From Candidatus Nanoarchaeia archaeon (GTDB taxonomy: Archaea; Nanobdellota; Nanobdellia; SCGC-AAA011-G17; JACPNG01): DNA of 42,648 nt. The position numbers were made by a program, and so were the translations under genes. Under the pieces are notes generated by a model that was not told the origin of the DNA, did not search any database, and saw only the letters and a list, made by a program, of their open reading frames with translations. Shown one piece after another: positions 33,520 through 41,954 of the stretch. Numbering within the stretch: position 1 is the stretch's first letter; every line of letters begins with the position of its first letter. The stretch spans positions 200,988 through 243,635 of the forward strand of contig JAQTMK010000001.1 of assembly GCA_028714375.1 (NCBI GenBank), written 5' to 3'.

Positions 33520-35196
33520 ATGAAAGAGTTTTATGATGAACTTAACAAAGGAATAATAAGGAAAAATCTTGATGTAAATGGAATTCTAAAACTCAGGACA
33601 GAATTGGGGAAGAAATACAAAATAAAACACCTTCCAACACTGATAGAAATTTTCCTTAATTTTCCAGAAAATAAGATAAATAAACTAAAAGGATTAATCT
33701 CAAAACCGACAAGAACAATTTCCGGGGTTGCACCTATCGCAATAATGACAAAACCATTCAAATGTCCCCATGGTAAATGTGCAATTTGTCCGGGTGGAAT
33801 AAATTCTTATTTTGGGGATGTTCCTCAGAGTTATACTGGAAGAGAACCAGCAACACTGAGAGCAATAAGAAATAATTATGATCCATACCTGCAGGTATTT
33901 AACAGGCTTGAGCAGTATTTGGTTTTGGGTCATATTCCTGACAAGGTAGAATTAATTTTGATGGGCGGAACATTCCCTTCTCTGGATAAAAAATATCAGG
34001 ACGAATTTGTTACTTATGCACTTAAAGCAATGAATGATTTTTCAACTTTGTTTTTTAAAAAAGGAAATATGGATATTAAGAAATTAAAATCATTTTTTGA
34101 AATTCCATCCAATATTCATAACCCATCACGAATAAGCAGAATAAAATTAAAGATTAAAAAACTAAAATCAAGATCAACACTGGAGAAAGAACAAAAAAGA
34201 AATGAAAAAGCATTTATCAGGTGTGTTGGTTTAACAATAGAGACAAGACCTGACTATGCATTACTTGAACATGCAAACCAGATGCTGAGACTCGGAGCAA
34301 CAAGGGTTGAATTGGGAGTTCAGAGTGTTTATGATGCCCCCCTGAAAGAAATTGAAAGGGGCCACACTGTCAAGGACTCGATAAAGGCGATTAAAATTCT
34401 AAAAAATCTCGGATTCAAATTAAATTTCCACTACATGATTGGTCTTCCAAAAACAACCCCAAGGCAGGACATAGAAGGACTGAAAAAACTGTTTGAAGAT
34501 TCTGATTTTCAGCCAGACATGTTAAAGATTTATCCATGTTTGGTTTTGAAAGGCACAAAACTATATGAAAAATACAAAAAAAACAAATACTGTCCATTAA
34601 CAACCATACAAGCAATAAAAATTATTTCAGAATTTAAAAAAATAGTCCCTGAATATGTCAGAATAATGAGAGTTCAGAGAGATATCCCAACAAAAGTTAC
34701 AGAGGCAGGACCAGACAGAAATAATTTAAGACAGTATGTCACAGAAGAATTAAAGAAAAAAGGAATATTCTGTAAATGTATCAGATGCAGGGAAATTAAA
34801 AATAAGATTCCCAAAAAAACACACCTAAGAATTATTTCTTATAATGCATCAAAAGGAAAGGAATTTTTCTTGTCTATTGTTGATTCAGAAAATTCATTAA
34901 TCGGATTTTTAAGATTAAGATTTCCTTCAGCATTTCTTAGAAAAGAAATAACTAAAACTTCTGCATTGGTAAGAGAACTCCACGTTTATTCTCCAATAAC
35001 TCAGATTGGAAAAAAATCAGAAAAATCCCAGCAGCATAAGGGTTATGGTAAAATATTGTTGAATGAAGCAGAAAAAATTTCAAGACTAAATAATAAAACA
35101 AAGATGGTGATTATCTCAGGCATTGGGGTTAGAGAATATTATAAAAAACAGGGTTATAAAAAAGAAGGGCCATATATGGTTAAAGTTCTAAAATAG
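33520..35196 (+). CDS. elp3: Elp3: tRNA uridine-34 carboxymethylation enzyme
   Basis: The 558-residue fusion has a radical SAM domain with the Elp3 cluster motif CPHGKCAICPGG (C82, C87, C90), the barrel block KVELILMGGTFPS, GLTIETRPDY and RVELGVQSVYD. A C-terminal GNAT acetyltransferase domain contains HKGYGKILLNEAEKISRL and GVREYYKKQGY. Elp3 forms carboxymethyluridine at the tRNA wobble position. In archaea it acts alone, without the other Elongator subunits. TATA at 33491-33498 lies ~26 nt before the ATG. Confidence 0.96.
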   Translation: MKEFYDELNKGIIRKNLDVNGILKLRTELGKKYKIKHLPTLIEIFLNFPENKINKLKGLISKPTRTISGVAPIAIMTKPFKCPHGKCAICPGGINSYFGDVPQSYTGREPATLRAIRNNYDPYLQVFNRLEQYLVLGHIPDKVELILMGGTFPSLDKKYQDEFVTYALKAMNDFSTLFFKKGNMDIKKLKSFFEIPSNIHNPSRISRIKLKIKKLKSRSTLEKEQKRNEKAFIRCVGLTIETRPDYALLEHANQMLRLGATRVELGVQSVYDAPLKEIERGHTVKDSIKAIKILKNLGFKLNFHYMIGLPKTTPRQDIEGLKKLFEDSDFQPDMLKIYPCLVLKGTKLYEKYKKNKYCPLTTIQAIKIISEFKKIVPEYVRIMRVQRDIPTKVTEAGPDRNNLRQYVTEELKKKGIFCKCIRCREIKNKIPKKTHLRIISYNASKGKEFFLSIVDSENSLIGFLRLRFPSAFLRKEITKTSALVRELHVYSPITQIGKKSEKSQQHKGYGKILLNEAEKISRLNNKTKMVIISGIGVREYYKKQGYKKEGPYMVKVLK

Positions 35197-35231
35197 AAAA
35201 CTATATATTCTATTATTTATTAATTCTTGCC

Positions 35232-35528
35232 ATGACAACTATCGAATTGGGTGGTAATATAAAGTTGTCTGGGTTTAAGGACCTGGAACCAGCAAAACTT
35301 ATTGTAGTCAAAAAGATGGTTGGTACCTATGCAAGAAAAATGGCTGAAAAAACTCCATTTCAGGAATTGGCCTTGACATTGAAACCAGTACATTCTTCAA
35401 ACTTTGAGATTAAAGCAAATCTAATGGTAGAAGGTAAAAATCATCATACAGAAATTACAGATTATAACCTTTTCTTTGCCATAGACAAGGTTTTGAGCCA
35501 ACTTATCGAACTGACCGCTAAGCAATAA
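35232..35528 (+). CDS. Ribosome hibernation factor-like (HPF/RaiA fold) protein
   Basis: The 98-residue protein has an inferred order beta-alpha-beta-beta-beta-alpha: IELGGNIKLSG, LIVVKKMVGTYARKM, FQELALTLKPV, FEIKANLMVEG and YNLFFAIDKVLSQLIEL. This is the topology of HPF/RaiA proteins, which bind idle ribosomes. Sequence identity to known members cannot be judged here, so this is a fold-level call. A TATA box ~25 nt upstream implies leaderless translation. Confidence 0.6.
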   Translation: MTTIELGGNIKLSGFKDLEPAKLIVVKKMVGTYARKMAEKTPFQELALTLKPVHSSNFEIKANLMVEGKNHHTEITDYNLFFAIDKVLSQLIELTAKQ

Positions 35529-35595
35529 GACATTGTTAAGTTAAAGCGTGGAATAATAGCCTAAGTTTAAAGTTTGATTTATCTTTAAAAACAAA

Positions 35596-35850
35596 TTATG
35601 GTGAAAAACACTTATTTTTCCTTGAAGTCCTTATTTTTATTCCAATTATAAACAAAATTATTCCAGTAACTATAAGTCCACCTCCAAAAAGTAGACCCTC
35701 TTTTACAGAATCATTAACTCTAAAGAGATTAAATATAAACATTCCAAAACAAAAGGCAAATATCCCAGTCATAATTAATGCGTTAGGAAGACCATATTTT
35801 CTAAAGTGATAATCCCTATAACTTTCATTTATATTATGGACTTGCCTCAT
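35596..35850 (-). CDS. Small two-TM protein co-transcribed with the AbrB-like gene
   Basis: The 84-residue protein begins MRQVHNINESYRDYHFRKYG and has two TM helices, near 27-47 and 57-77, then a basic tail. The ATG at 35850 lies 1 nt after the AbrB-like stop and has AAAAGG upstream; a TTG at 35865 is the alternative. The two genes form one operon. No family is recognised. A toxin paired with the AbrB-like antitoxin is one possibility, since small two-TM toxins exist, but no direct evidence supports it. Confidence 0.65.
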   Translation of the reverse strand: MRQVHNINESYRDYHFRKYGLPNALIMTGIFAFCFGMFIFNLFRVNDSVKEGLLFGGGLIVTGIILFIIGIKIRTSRKNKCFSP

Positions 35851-35851
35851 C

Positions 35852-36013
35852 TTAATCCTTTTCAATTATAAGCTTATCCCCTTTAGTTTCTGCTTCTAAT
35901 TCCTGCCCTCTTTTCCATCCTAACTTCTTGATTACTTTTGATGGAATAACAACCCAAAACTTTTCATATTTAGTTCCGTTATATTCTCGGCTTGTTTGGG
36001 ATAACAATCTCAT
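35852..36013 (-). CDS. SpoVT/AbrB-type DNA-binding protein
   Basis: The 53-residue product matches the swapped-hairpin AbrB fold: KFWVVIPSKVIKKLGWKRGQ followed by LEAETKGDKLIIEKD. Such proteins are antitoxins or small regulators that bind DNA as dimers. A CTTATAAA box centred 26 nt before the ATG implies a leaderless mRNA, and a GGTATC operator copy lies between box and ATG. It probably represses its own operon and the divergent transposase. Confidence 0.82.
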   Translation of the reverse strand: MRLLSQTSREYNGTKYEKFWVVIPSKVIKKLGWKRGQELEAETKGDKLIIEKD

Positions 36014-36020
36014 ATATTTA

Positions 36021-36109
36021 TTAGGTATCTAATCCTTTATAAGCTTTTCTATTTTAGATACCTATATTTTTAGATACCAAAAAGTATATAAATACATTTA
36101 GGTATCTAA
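36021..36109. promoter_or_regulatory. Four-copy TTAGGTATCTAA operator array in a divergent promoter
   Basis: TTAGGTATCTAA occurs at 36021-36032 and 36098-36109. Inverted partial copies TTAGATACC occur at 36054-36065 and 36070-36081. The TATA boxes are at 36036-36043 (minus) and 36085-36092 (plus), each 26 nt from its ATG. The outer sites lie between TATA box and ATG, and the inner sites behind each box. The array is nearly mirror-symmetric about 36065. It is the likely binding site of the AbrB-like protein. Confidence 0.75.
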
Positions 36110-36114
36110 ATGGT

Positions 36115-36975
36115 ATGAAAGCAGAAATAAAATGTAGGTTTTGTGGCTCTGAAAATATATCAAAATGGGGCAGGAGAAAAACCCAGAACAGAGGATTAAT
36201 ACAAACCTACAAATGTAATGATTGTAGCAAGAGATTTACTCAAGATGATGGTTTTCTTAAAATGAAAAACTCTCCTCAAAAAATAACCCTGTGTTTGGAT
36301 TTATTCTTTAATGGAGTATCAACAAGAAAAATACAATCTCACTTAAAACAATTTTATCCCCATAATTCTTCTTGGGTTAGTGTTTATAATTGGGTTGTTA
36401 AATATTCCAAGATGATTGGGAAATATGCAGATACATTAAAAGTTTCAACATCAAAACAGATACAGGTAGATGAGATGGAGTTTAAGACAAAAGGAAAAAC
36501 AAGCTGGTTTATTGATATCATAGACCCTGAAACAAGATTTATGGTTTCAAGTGGATTCTTTGAAGGGAGAGGAAAAGAGGAGATAAGAGAAGTTCTTTTG
36601 AATGCTAAGAGCAAAGACAAGGAAATTTCTTATATCACAACAGATGGTTTTATGGTTTATAGGAATGTAATTAAAAAAACATTTTCCTCTTACAGCAAGA
36701 AAGCTATCCATAAGGTTGTTAATGCGTCTCAAGGAGAGGGATTTAACCAGAGAATAGAAAGAATGCATAACTCTATCAGAGAAAGGACAAAAACATTCAG
36801 AGGCTTTGGAAGTTTAAACGGAGCAAAAGCAATAATGAAAGGTTATGAAATTTATTATAATTTTATTAGAAAACATCAAGGCATAAATAAGACTCCTATT
36901 GAAATGGTAAGTGATATTAGATTAAAGGATAATAAGTGGCTGGAATTGATTGAATTAAGTTCAAGCCAAAAGTGA
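36115..36975 (+). CDS. DDE transposase with N-terminal zinc ribbon
   Basis: The 286-residue protein has a zinc ribbon (CRFCGSENISKWG, then YKCNDCSKRF), a helix-turn-helix (LFFNGVSTRKIQSHLKQF) and a DDE catalytic core: D119 in QVDEMEFK, D177 in TTDGFMVY and E215 in RIERMHNSIRERTK. It ends with YYNFIRKHQGINKTPIEMV, as in IS6/IS1-like elements. It is intact. I could not find terminal inverted repeats or a target duplication, so the element's ends are undefined. Expression probably depends on the shared operator array upstream. Confidence 0.85.
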   Translation: MKAEIKCRFCGSENISKWGRRKTQNRGLIQTYKCNDCSKRFTQDDGFLKMKNSPQKITLCLDLFFNGVSTRKIQSHLKQFYPHNSSWVSVYNWVVKYSKMIGKYADTLKVSTSKQIQVDEMEFKTKGKTSWFIDIIDPETRFMVSSGFFEGRGKEEIREVLLNAKSKDKEISYITTDGFMVYRNVIKKTFSSYSKKAIHKVVNASQGEGFNQRIERMHNSIRERTKTFRGFGSLNGAKAIMKGYEIYYNFIRKHQGINKTPIEMVSDIRLKDNKWLELIELSSSQK

Positions 36976-37013
36976 ATCTAAAAGTTTAAAAAGTCTAAGA
37001 GATTTATAAAATA

Positions 37014-37703
37014 ATGGATATCATATTCTTAAATAAAACAGTTATGGTTTTAATCTATTTCCTATTTATTTGGGTATCCATCCCAATAATTATTTACTCA
37101 TCTATGATTATTGTTAATATCTTTGAATATCTCTTCAAGAAAAGGAAGAGGATAAAAAATAAGATTAAAGGGTATTGGACGAGTTATAAGGGATTAGCGT
37201 TCAGTTTACACTTTACATTTCTTTTTTTCCTTGCTTTGATTATATTTAAGCTATTTATAATTCGTTCTTTAGAATTTGGCTATTTTCTTCCTTTATGGTT
37301 TGTAAGCCTTTCCTTCATTAAACTCTCAAAGGCAATAATCCAAACAAAGAAGGGAGATATTAATGAACTTAAATTTTTTTGTTTCATCCTCGGATTTGGT
37401 CTAATACTCTTGGGTTATATTCTCTCTTTTTCTCTGCTATATTTACCATCAAATTATATTGGATATGGGGGCTTTAACGATTTAGATGGTAATCCTTATA
37501 CTTTAGATTTTGGACATTTTGAAAACATTTATTATAGTGGATTTACATTCTTTTCTATGGAATATGATAACATTTCCTCAGAAGGAATTTTAAAATTTTT
37601 TAGTCTTGCAGAAGTAGCCCTAGCTCAATTAGTAATAATAACATTTATAGGTATTATGGCTGGAGAATTAATTGAAAAAATAAAATTAAAGGAGGTTAAA
37701 TAA
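37014..37703 (+). CDS. Ion-channel-like membrane protein with degenerate pore
   Basis: The 229-residue protein has about four TM helices, then a pore-like segment YYSGFTFFSMEYDNISSEG and a last TM (ALAQLVIITFIGIMAGEL). This matches the two-TM potassium channel pattern, but the TVGYGD filter is replaced by SMEYDN. It may be a non-selective channel or a sensor. Its ATG is only 10 nt from a TATA-like element, so 37044 is a possible alternative start. A GGAGGT site links it to the next gene. Confidence 0.6.
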   Translation: MDIIFLNKTVMVLIYFLFIWVSIPIIIYSSMIIVNIFEYLFKKRKRIKNKIKGYWTSYKGLAFSLHFTFLFFLALIIFKLFIIRSLEFGYFLPLWFVSLSFIKLSKAIIQTKKGDINELKFFCFILGFGLILLGYILSFSLLYLPSNYIGYGGFNDLDGNPYTLDFGHFENIYYSGFTFFSMEYDNISSEGILKFFSLAEVALAQLVIITFIGIMAGELIEKIKLKEVK

Positions 37704-37958
37704 ATGAACAAGAAAGGAGAGTTAGTTATCCTATCCTTTTTAGTGCTCGGAATGCTAATGTTTGGGATTTTAGCTTATGAGAATTCAATAAGGGAAATTA
37801 AATTTGTTGCAGATAGAGAAAGTGGAATAATATATAATCTACAAAGTAATAGTTCCATTTGTAATTTACAAGAAATTAAAATTGAGAATCACAATATGGA
37901 ATTATATGATAATCTCCAAGAAGCACAGGGGTTTAATTTAAGTGATACTTGCCCTTAG
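37704..37958 (+). CDS. Small membrane-anchored extracytoplasmic protein
   Basis: The 84-residue protein starts right after the stop of the channel-like gene, with AAAGGAGG upstream. It begins MNKKGELVILSFLVLGMLMFGILAYENS, an N-terminal TM or pilin-like signal. A polar domain with two cysteines (SSICNLQE and SDTCP) follows and may form a disulfide outside the cell. No family is recognised. Coupling suggests it works with the channel-like protein. Confidence 0.6.
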   Translation: MNKKGELVILSFLVLGMLMFGILAYENSIREIKFVADRESGIIYNLQSNSSICNLQEIKIENHNMELYDNLQEAQGFNLSDTCP

Positions 37959-37959
37959 A

Positions 37960-38199
37960 TTATTGTAAAAAAATAGTAATAAAAAACAATATTAAAAGAA
38001 TTATTGCGAAAACGAAGATTATCAATTCAACTTTTTTGCTATCCAGATAAAATTCTTCTTTCTTCTTTAAAAACTCAGTAACCATAGTTCTCCAACCCTC
38101 TTTTTCACTATATTCTGGAGTTTGATATTTATTTAAATGTTTCTCTATCCTGTTACGCGAACTTATTTCGCCTTTTTTTCCTAATTTTCCACGCGTCAT
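37960..38199 (-). CDS. Tail-anchored small membrane protein
   Basis: The 79-residue protein begins MTRGKLGKKGEISSRNRIEK, has a polar middle and ends in one C-terminal TM (VELIIFVFAIILLILFFITIF), so it is tail-anchored. The ATG at 38199 is preferred to a TTG at 38217, since the TATA box at 38226-38233 places the transcript start near 38204. It converges with the preceding membrane protein gene. No family is recognised. Confidence 0.6.
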   Translation of the reverse strand: MTRGKLGKKGEISSRNRIEKHLNKYQTPEYSEKEGWRTMVTEFLKKKEEFYLDSKKVELIIFVFAIILLILFFITIFLQ

Positions 38200-38225
38200 C
38201 TTAACAATACCAAGCAATAAAAAGC

Positions 38226-38233
38226 TTTATAAA
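38226..38233. promoter_or_regulatory. Palindromic TATA box between divergent genes
   Basis: TTTATAAA reads the same on both strands. It is ~30 nt from the minus-strand ATG at 38199 (near-leaderless) and ~45 nt from the rpl21e ATG at 38274, which has an AAGGAG site. One TBP site could thus serve both genes, with polarity set by flanking BRE sequence. Confidence 0.5.
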
Positions 38234-38273
38234 CCCTTGAACTTAAGATTTTCTAAAGCAAGGAGTATTTAAA

Positions 38274-38564
38274 ATGGTACAAAGAATTGGTGGTTTTAGA
38301 AGGAAAACAAGGTCTAAACTACGAAAATCTGTTAATGAAAAAGGTAAGATTAGCCTAAAGAATTTCCTACAAAAATTCAAAGAAGGAGATAATGTTTGCC
38401 TAAAAGCTGAACCAGCTTATCAGAAAGGAATGTATTACCCAAGATTCCATGGTAAGAATGGAAAAGTTGTAGGAAAACAGGGTGATTGTTATAATGTTTT
38501 GATAAAGGATGGAAAAAAGGAAAAAAATATTGTAGTACATCCAATCCATTTGAGGAGATTATAA
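38274..38564 (+). CDS. rpl21e: Ribosomal protein L21e
   Basis: The 96-residue protein matches archaeal L21e: VQRIGGFRRKTRSKLRKSV, then SLKNFLQKFKEGDNVCLKAEP and YPRFHGKNGKVVGKQGDCY, ending HPIHLRRL. It is a large-subunit protein. An AGGAG site lies 8 nt before the ATG. It heads the L21e-RpoF-DUF655 operon found widely in archaea. Confidence 0.97.
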   Translation: MVQRIGGFRRKTRSKLRKSVNEKGKISLKNFLQKFKEGDNVCLKAEPAYQKGMYYPRFHGKNGKVVGKQGDCYNVLIKDGKKEKNIVVHPIHLRRL

Positions 38565-38903
38565 ATGTCAAGCATACAGACCATAAACGAAGTTCCTTTG
38601 ACTCTTGTGGAGATGAAGGAAAGAATTGAAAAAGTAGAAAAGAGAGACAAAGAACTAAACTTTAGAGCAACAAAAACCAAAGAATATCTTGGTACATTCA
38701 CCAAAGATATGGATTTGAAAACTGCAACAGAACTAAAGAAAAAAATCACAGAATTAAATATTCCAAGATTAAAAGACAGACAGATCGTAAAGATAATTGA
38801 TTTGATGCCTCAGGACTTAGATAGTTTGAAAATACTATTGATTGGAGAAAATATAACAATTAAGAACGAAGACTTAGAGAAGATACTTCAAGTGATTAAA
38901 TAA
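38565..38903 (+). CDS. rpoF: RNA polymerase subunit F (Rpb4-like)
   Basis: The 112-residue protein forms the polymerase stalk with RpoE. Its start (EVPLTLVEMKERIEKVEKRD), helical middle and the C-terminal HRDC-like part (DRQIVKIIDLMPQDLDSLKILLIGE) fit archaeal RpoF. It starts immediately after the L21e stop with a GAGGAG site. Confidence 0.95.
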   Translation: MSSIQTINEVPLTLVEMKERIEKVEKRDKELNFRATKTKEYLGTFTKDMDLKTATELKKKITELNIPRLKDRQIVKIIDLMPQDLDSLKILLIGENITIKNEDLEKILQVIK

Positions 38904-38920
38904 AATGTTTGGTTACAAAA

Positions 38921-39478
38921 ATGAATACAACAAAAGAAGAATATGCCATAGTATTAGACTTCCTACCAAATGGCTATCCCTTCGACAACAAACCATCATT
39001 CAGGAAGACTTCAATAGCTCAAGCTATAGGTAAAGAGCACTTCATTCTTTTAGAATTAATCCCAAAAAAAGAAACCGACCTTAGAATCAACGAAGAAGTT
39101 TATATCGGAGACGGAAAAAGGGATAAGATTCATCATATCATGGGAAGAATCCCAACAGAAAAACTAACCCAGACTGCAAAATTGGAATTAAATCATATTT
39201 TAATTGATTTAGTAGATACAAAAGAACAGAAATTTGTAGAATTTTTCAACAAAGCAGGTCCAATAAATATGAGGCGTCATCAGTTTGAATTATTGCCGGG
39301 GATAGGTAAAAAACACATGTGGGAAATCCTTGAAGCAAGAAAAGAAGGCCCATTTAGTGATTTTGAAGACATCAAAAAAAGAGTTAAGCTATTGCCTGAT
39401 CCAAAGGAAACAATCATAAAAAGGATACTTTCAGAGATAAATAACGAAGATAAATACCGTTTATTTGTCGGATTATGA
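38921..39478 (+). CDS. DUF655 helix-hairpin-helix protein
   Basis: The 185-residue protein has an N-terminal beta domain (EEYAIVLDFLPNGYP, INEEVYIGDG) and a helix-hairpin-helix FELLPGIGKKHMWEILEARK. DUF655 proteins are conserved in archaea beside rpoF, and nucleic-acid binding is likely, but the function is unsettled. The ATG at 38921 is used; a TTG at 38909 would extend it by four residues. Confidence 0.93.
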   Translation: MNTTKEEYAIVLDFLPNGYPFDNKPSFRKTSIAQAIGKEHFILLELIPKKETDLRINEEVYIGDGKRDKIHHIMGRIPTEKLTQTAKLELNHILIDLVDTKEQKFVEFFNKAGPINMRRHQFELLPGIGKKHMWEILEARKEGPFSDFEDIKKRVKLLPDPKETIIKRILSEINNEDKYRLFVGL

Positions 39479-39536
39479 AATTAGTAAGCTTTTTAAACCA
39501 ATAAAATTCAAAAATTTCATTTTAGGAGTATATATA

Positions 39537-40040
39537 ATGGCTCAACAAAAACCACAAGAAATAAAACAGTTAATAAGACTTAGAGATTCAGATCTCTCAG
39601 GTGAGAAAACTATCTATGTGGCATTAAGATCTGTTAAAGGAGTTAAATATTCATTGTCAAATGCAATCTGTTCTGTTTTAAATCTGGATAAACACAGAAA
39701 GTTAGGTGAGCTTTCAAAGGAAGAAATCCAGAAAATAGAGGATGTAATAAGAAATCCATTAAAATATAATCTTCCTAACTGGATGATCAACAGAAGAAAG
39801 GATTATGAAACCGGTGAAGACAAGCACTTAAGTTCATCTGATATTAAATTTGTAAGGGAGAATGATATTAAGAGATTAAGAATGATTAAGTCATACAGAG
39901 GAGTTCGTCATGGTCTTGGACTTCCAGTAAGAGGACAAAGAACTGCCAATCATTTCAACAAAGGCAACAAAACCGTTGGTGTTCAGAGGAAAAAACCAAC
40001 ACCAGCAAAAGCAGAAACAAAAGGAAAGACAGGTAAGTAA
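39537..40040 (+). CDS. rps13: Ribosomal protein S13
   Basis: The 167-residue archaeal-type S13 has QLIRLRDSDLSGEKTIYVAL, the helical middle and GVRHGLGLPVRGQRTANHF, which contacts the head of the small subunit. A Lys/Thr-rich tail follows. The ATG at 39537 comes after TTAGGAG; an upstream in-frame GTG/ATG extension from 39465 overlaps DUF655 and is not homologous. It heads the S13-S4-S11-RpoD cluster. Confidence 0.97.
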   Translation: MAQQKPQEIKQLIRLRDSDLSGEKTIYVALRSVKGVKYSLSNAICSVLNLDKHRKLGELSKEEIQKIEDVIRNPLKYNLPNWMINRRKDYETGEDKHLSSSDIKFVRENDIKRLRMIKSYRGVRHGLGLPVRGQRTANHFNKGNKTVGVQRKKPTPAKAETKGKTGK

Positions 40041-40042
40041 AA

Positions 40043-40678
40043 ATGGGAGATCCAAAAAAACCAAGAAAAAAATACCAAACCCCAACCCATCCATGGCAAA
40101 GGGAAAGAATTAATCTAGAAAAAGAACTAGCTAAGGAATATGGTATTAAAAGAAAAAATGAATTGTGGAAATTATCATCTGAATTAAGAAGATATAAAGG
40201 TCAGGCTAAAAAATTAGTAGCAGTAAGAGGAGAACAATCACAAAAAGAAAAAGAACAGTTGATTAAAAAACTTGTTAAATTTAATTTATTGAAAGGCGAC
40301 GCTGGTTTGGATGATGTTTTGGGATTGGATATTAAGGATCTTTTGGAAAGAAGATTGCAGACAATAATTTTCAAAAAAGGTCTTACAAGAACCATAAACC
40401 AGGCAAGACAATTAATAACTCATGGTCACATTGCAGTTAATAATCAAAAAGTTACAGTTCCTTCATACAGAGTTGCAATTGAGGAAGAATCAAAGATTTC
40501 ATATAATCCAAAATCATCCTTTAATAATCCAGAGCACCCAGAAAGGGTTGTTAAAAAAGAAGAAGTCAAAACTCAGACAAAATTAAAAGAGAAAAAACCT
40601 AAGGAAGAAGAAAAGATTTTGGAAAAACCAAAAGAAGAAATTGTAAAGGAAATCATAGAAAATGGAAAGGAAAACTGA
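40043..40678 (+). CDS. rps4: Ribosomal protein S4
   Basis: The 211-residue protein starts [18 protein letters not shown] like archaeal S4 (eukaryotic S9). It has the S4 RNA-binding domain [20 protein letters not shown] followed by KVTVPSYRV. The last ~45 residues are a K/E-rich low-complexity tail, longer than usual. It starts 2 nt after S13 and overlaps S11 by 17 nt. Confidence 0.97.
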   Translation: MGDPKKPRKKYQTPTHPWQRERINLEKELAKEYGIKRKNELWKLSSELRRYKGQAKKLVAVRGEQSQKEKEQLIKKLVKFNLLKGDAGLDDVLGLDIKDLLERRLQTIIFKKGLTRTINQARQLITHGHIAVNNQKVTVPSYRVAIEEESKISYNPKSSFNNPEHPERVVKKEEVKTQTKLKEKKPKEEEKILEKPKEEIVKEIIENGKEN

Positions 40679-41123
40679 AGAAAAAAGAACTGAAATTAGA
40701 ATACCAAGACAGCAATTCCAAAAAAGAGACAACGTAAAATACAGATGGGGAATTGCCCACATATATTCTTCTTATAATAATACTATACTTCACGTCACAG
40801 ATCTAACCGGAAGTGAAACAATATCAAAAGCATCAGGTGGTATGATGGTTAAAGCTCACAGACTTGAATCAAGTCCAACAGCAGCAATGGCTGCAGCTAA
40901 AAAAATAGCTGAAGAATTAAAAGAAAAAGGGGTAAATGCATTGCACGTAAAGGTAAGAGCACCAGGAGGACATAATGGTCCAAACAGTCCTGGACCTGGA
41001 GCACAGGCAGCAGTAAGAGCCTTGTCAAGAGCAGGATTAAAGATTGGCTCTATCGAAGATGTTACAGCAACCCCCCATGATACATGCAGAAAAAAACATT
41101 TCAGAAGGGGTAGAAGAGTATGA
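40662..41123 (+). CDS. rps11: Ribosomal protein S11
   Basis: The 153-residue protein has the core [61 protein letters not shown] and the end [20 protein letters not shown]. The ~27-residue charged N-terminus is longer than in most archaea and is encoded where it overlaps S4. The stop overlaps rpoD as ATGA. Confidence 0.97.
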   Translation: MERKTEEKRTEIRIPRQQFQKRDNVKYRWGIAHIYSSYNNTILHVTDLTGSETISKASGGMMVKAHRLESSPTAAMAAAKKIAEELKEKGVNALHVKVRAPGGHNGPNSPGPGAQAAVRALSRAGLKIGSIEDVTATPHDTCRKKHFRRGRRV

Positions 41124-41905
41124 ATCTTAAACTTATTGATAAAAATAAAGAAAGAATTTCCTTTTACATTAAGGATACTGAAGCAGCTTACATTAATACA
41201 TTAAGAAGAATGATTATGGAAGAAGTTCCAACCATGGCTGTTGAAGAAGTTAATTTTATACAAAATACATCTGCATTATATGATGAGATGCTTGCATTAA
41301 GAATTGGATTGATTGTTGTTAAAACAGATCTTAAAAGTTACAAGCTTCCAGAAGAATGTAAATGCGAAGGAAAAGGTTGCGCTCAATGTGAAGCATACGC
41401 AACAGTAAAAAAAACAGGACCTGGAAATCTTTATGCTGAAGACATTAAATTCAAAGATCCAAAATTGAAAGTTGTTTATCCAAAAACATTGATTGTTAAA
41501 CTTGACGATGGTCAGGAAGTTAATGCTCAGTTAAAATTGGTTTTGGGAAAAGGAAAAGATCATGCTAAATTTATACCAGGATTGGTCTATTACAATGCAG
41601 TTCCAAAAATTGATATTCTAAAACCTACAGTAGCTACAGACGCTGTTAAGGTATGTCCAAAAAATGTTTTTAGGGTAGCAAACAAAAAACTTAATGTTGA
41701 AGAGCTTGAAAAATGTGACTTGTGTATGGCCTGCGTTGAAGCACTTGGAAAAGATGTTATCAATGTCGAAGGCAGTAAAAAAGAATTTGTTATGTTCATA
41801 GAACCTTGGGGTCAGCTTAAACCTCAGGAAATGATCGAAGAAGCAATGAAAGAGCTTGACAAAAAACTTAATGAATTTAATTCTAAGATTAAAAATCTAA
41901 AGTAA
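41120..41905 (+). CDS. rpoD: RNA polymerase subunit D (Rpb3-like)
   Basis: The 261-residue assembly subunit has the dimerisation part ([20 protein letters not shown]) and a four-Cys site C80, C82, C87, C90 (zinc-like). Within the insert domain, C179, C199, C202 and C205 (CPKNVF and CDLCMAC) are spaced 20-3-3. This spacing matches the Fe-S cluster site of the Sulfolobus subunit, so a cluster is probable. tRNA-Leu and L18e follow. Confidence 0.97.
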   Translation: MNLKLIDKNKERISFYIKDTEAAYINTLRRMIMEEVPTMAVEEVNFIQNTSALYDEMLALRIGLIVVKTDLKSYKLPEECKCEGKGCAQCEAYATVKKTGPGNLYAEDIKFKDPKLKVVYPKTLIVKLDDGQEVNAQLKLVLGKGKDHAKFIPGLVYYNAVPKIDILKPTVATDAVKVCPKNVFRVANKKLNVEELEKCDLCMACVEALGKDVINVEGSKKEFVMFIEPWGQLKPQEMIEEAMKELDKKLNEFNSKIKNLK

Positions 41906-41954
41906 GTATGAATAAGAAAACTACTTAAATAAAATTAATTCTAGATTCTTATAC

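Noticed and set aside
35529..37013. Full insertion sequence with terminal inverted repeats
   Set aside because: Scanning both flanks of the transposase gave only short AT-rich similarities such as AGTTTAAA; no convincing ends or target duplication.
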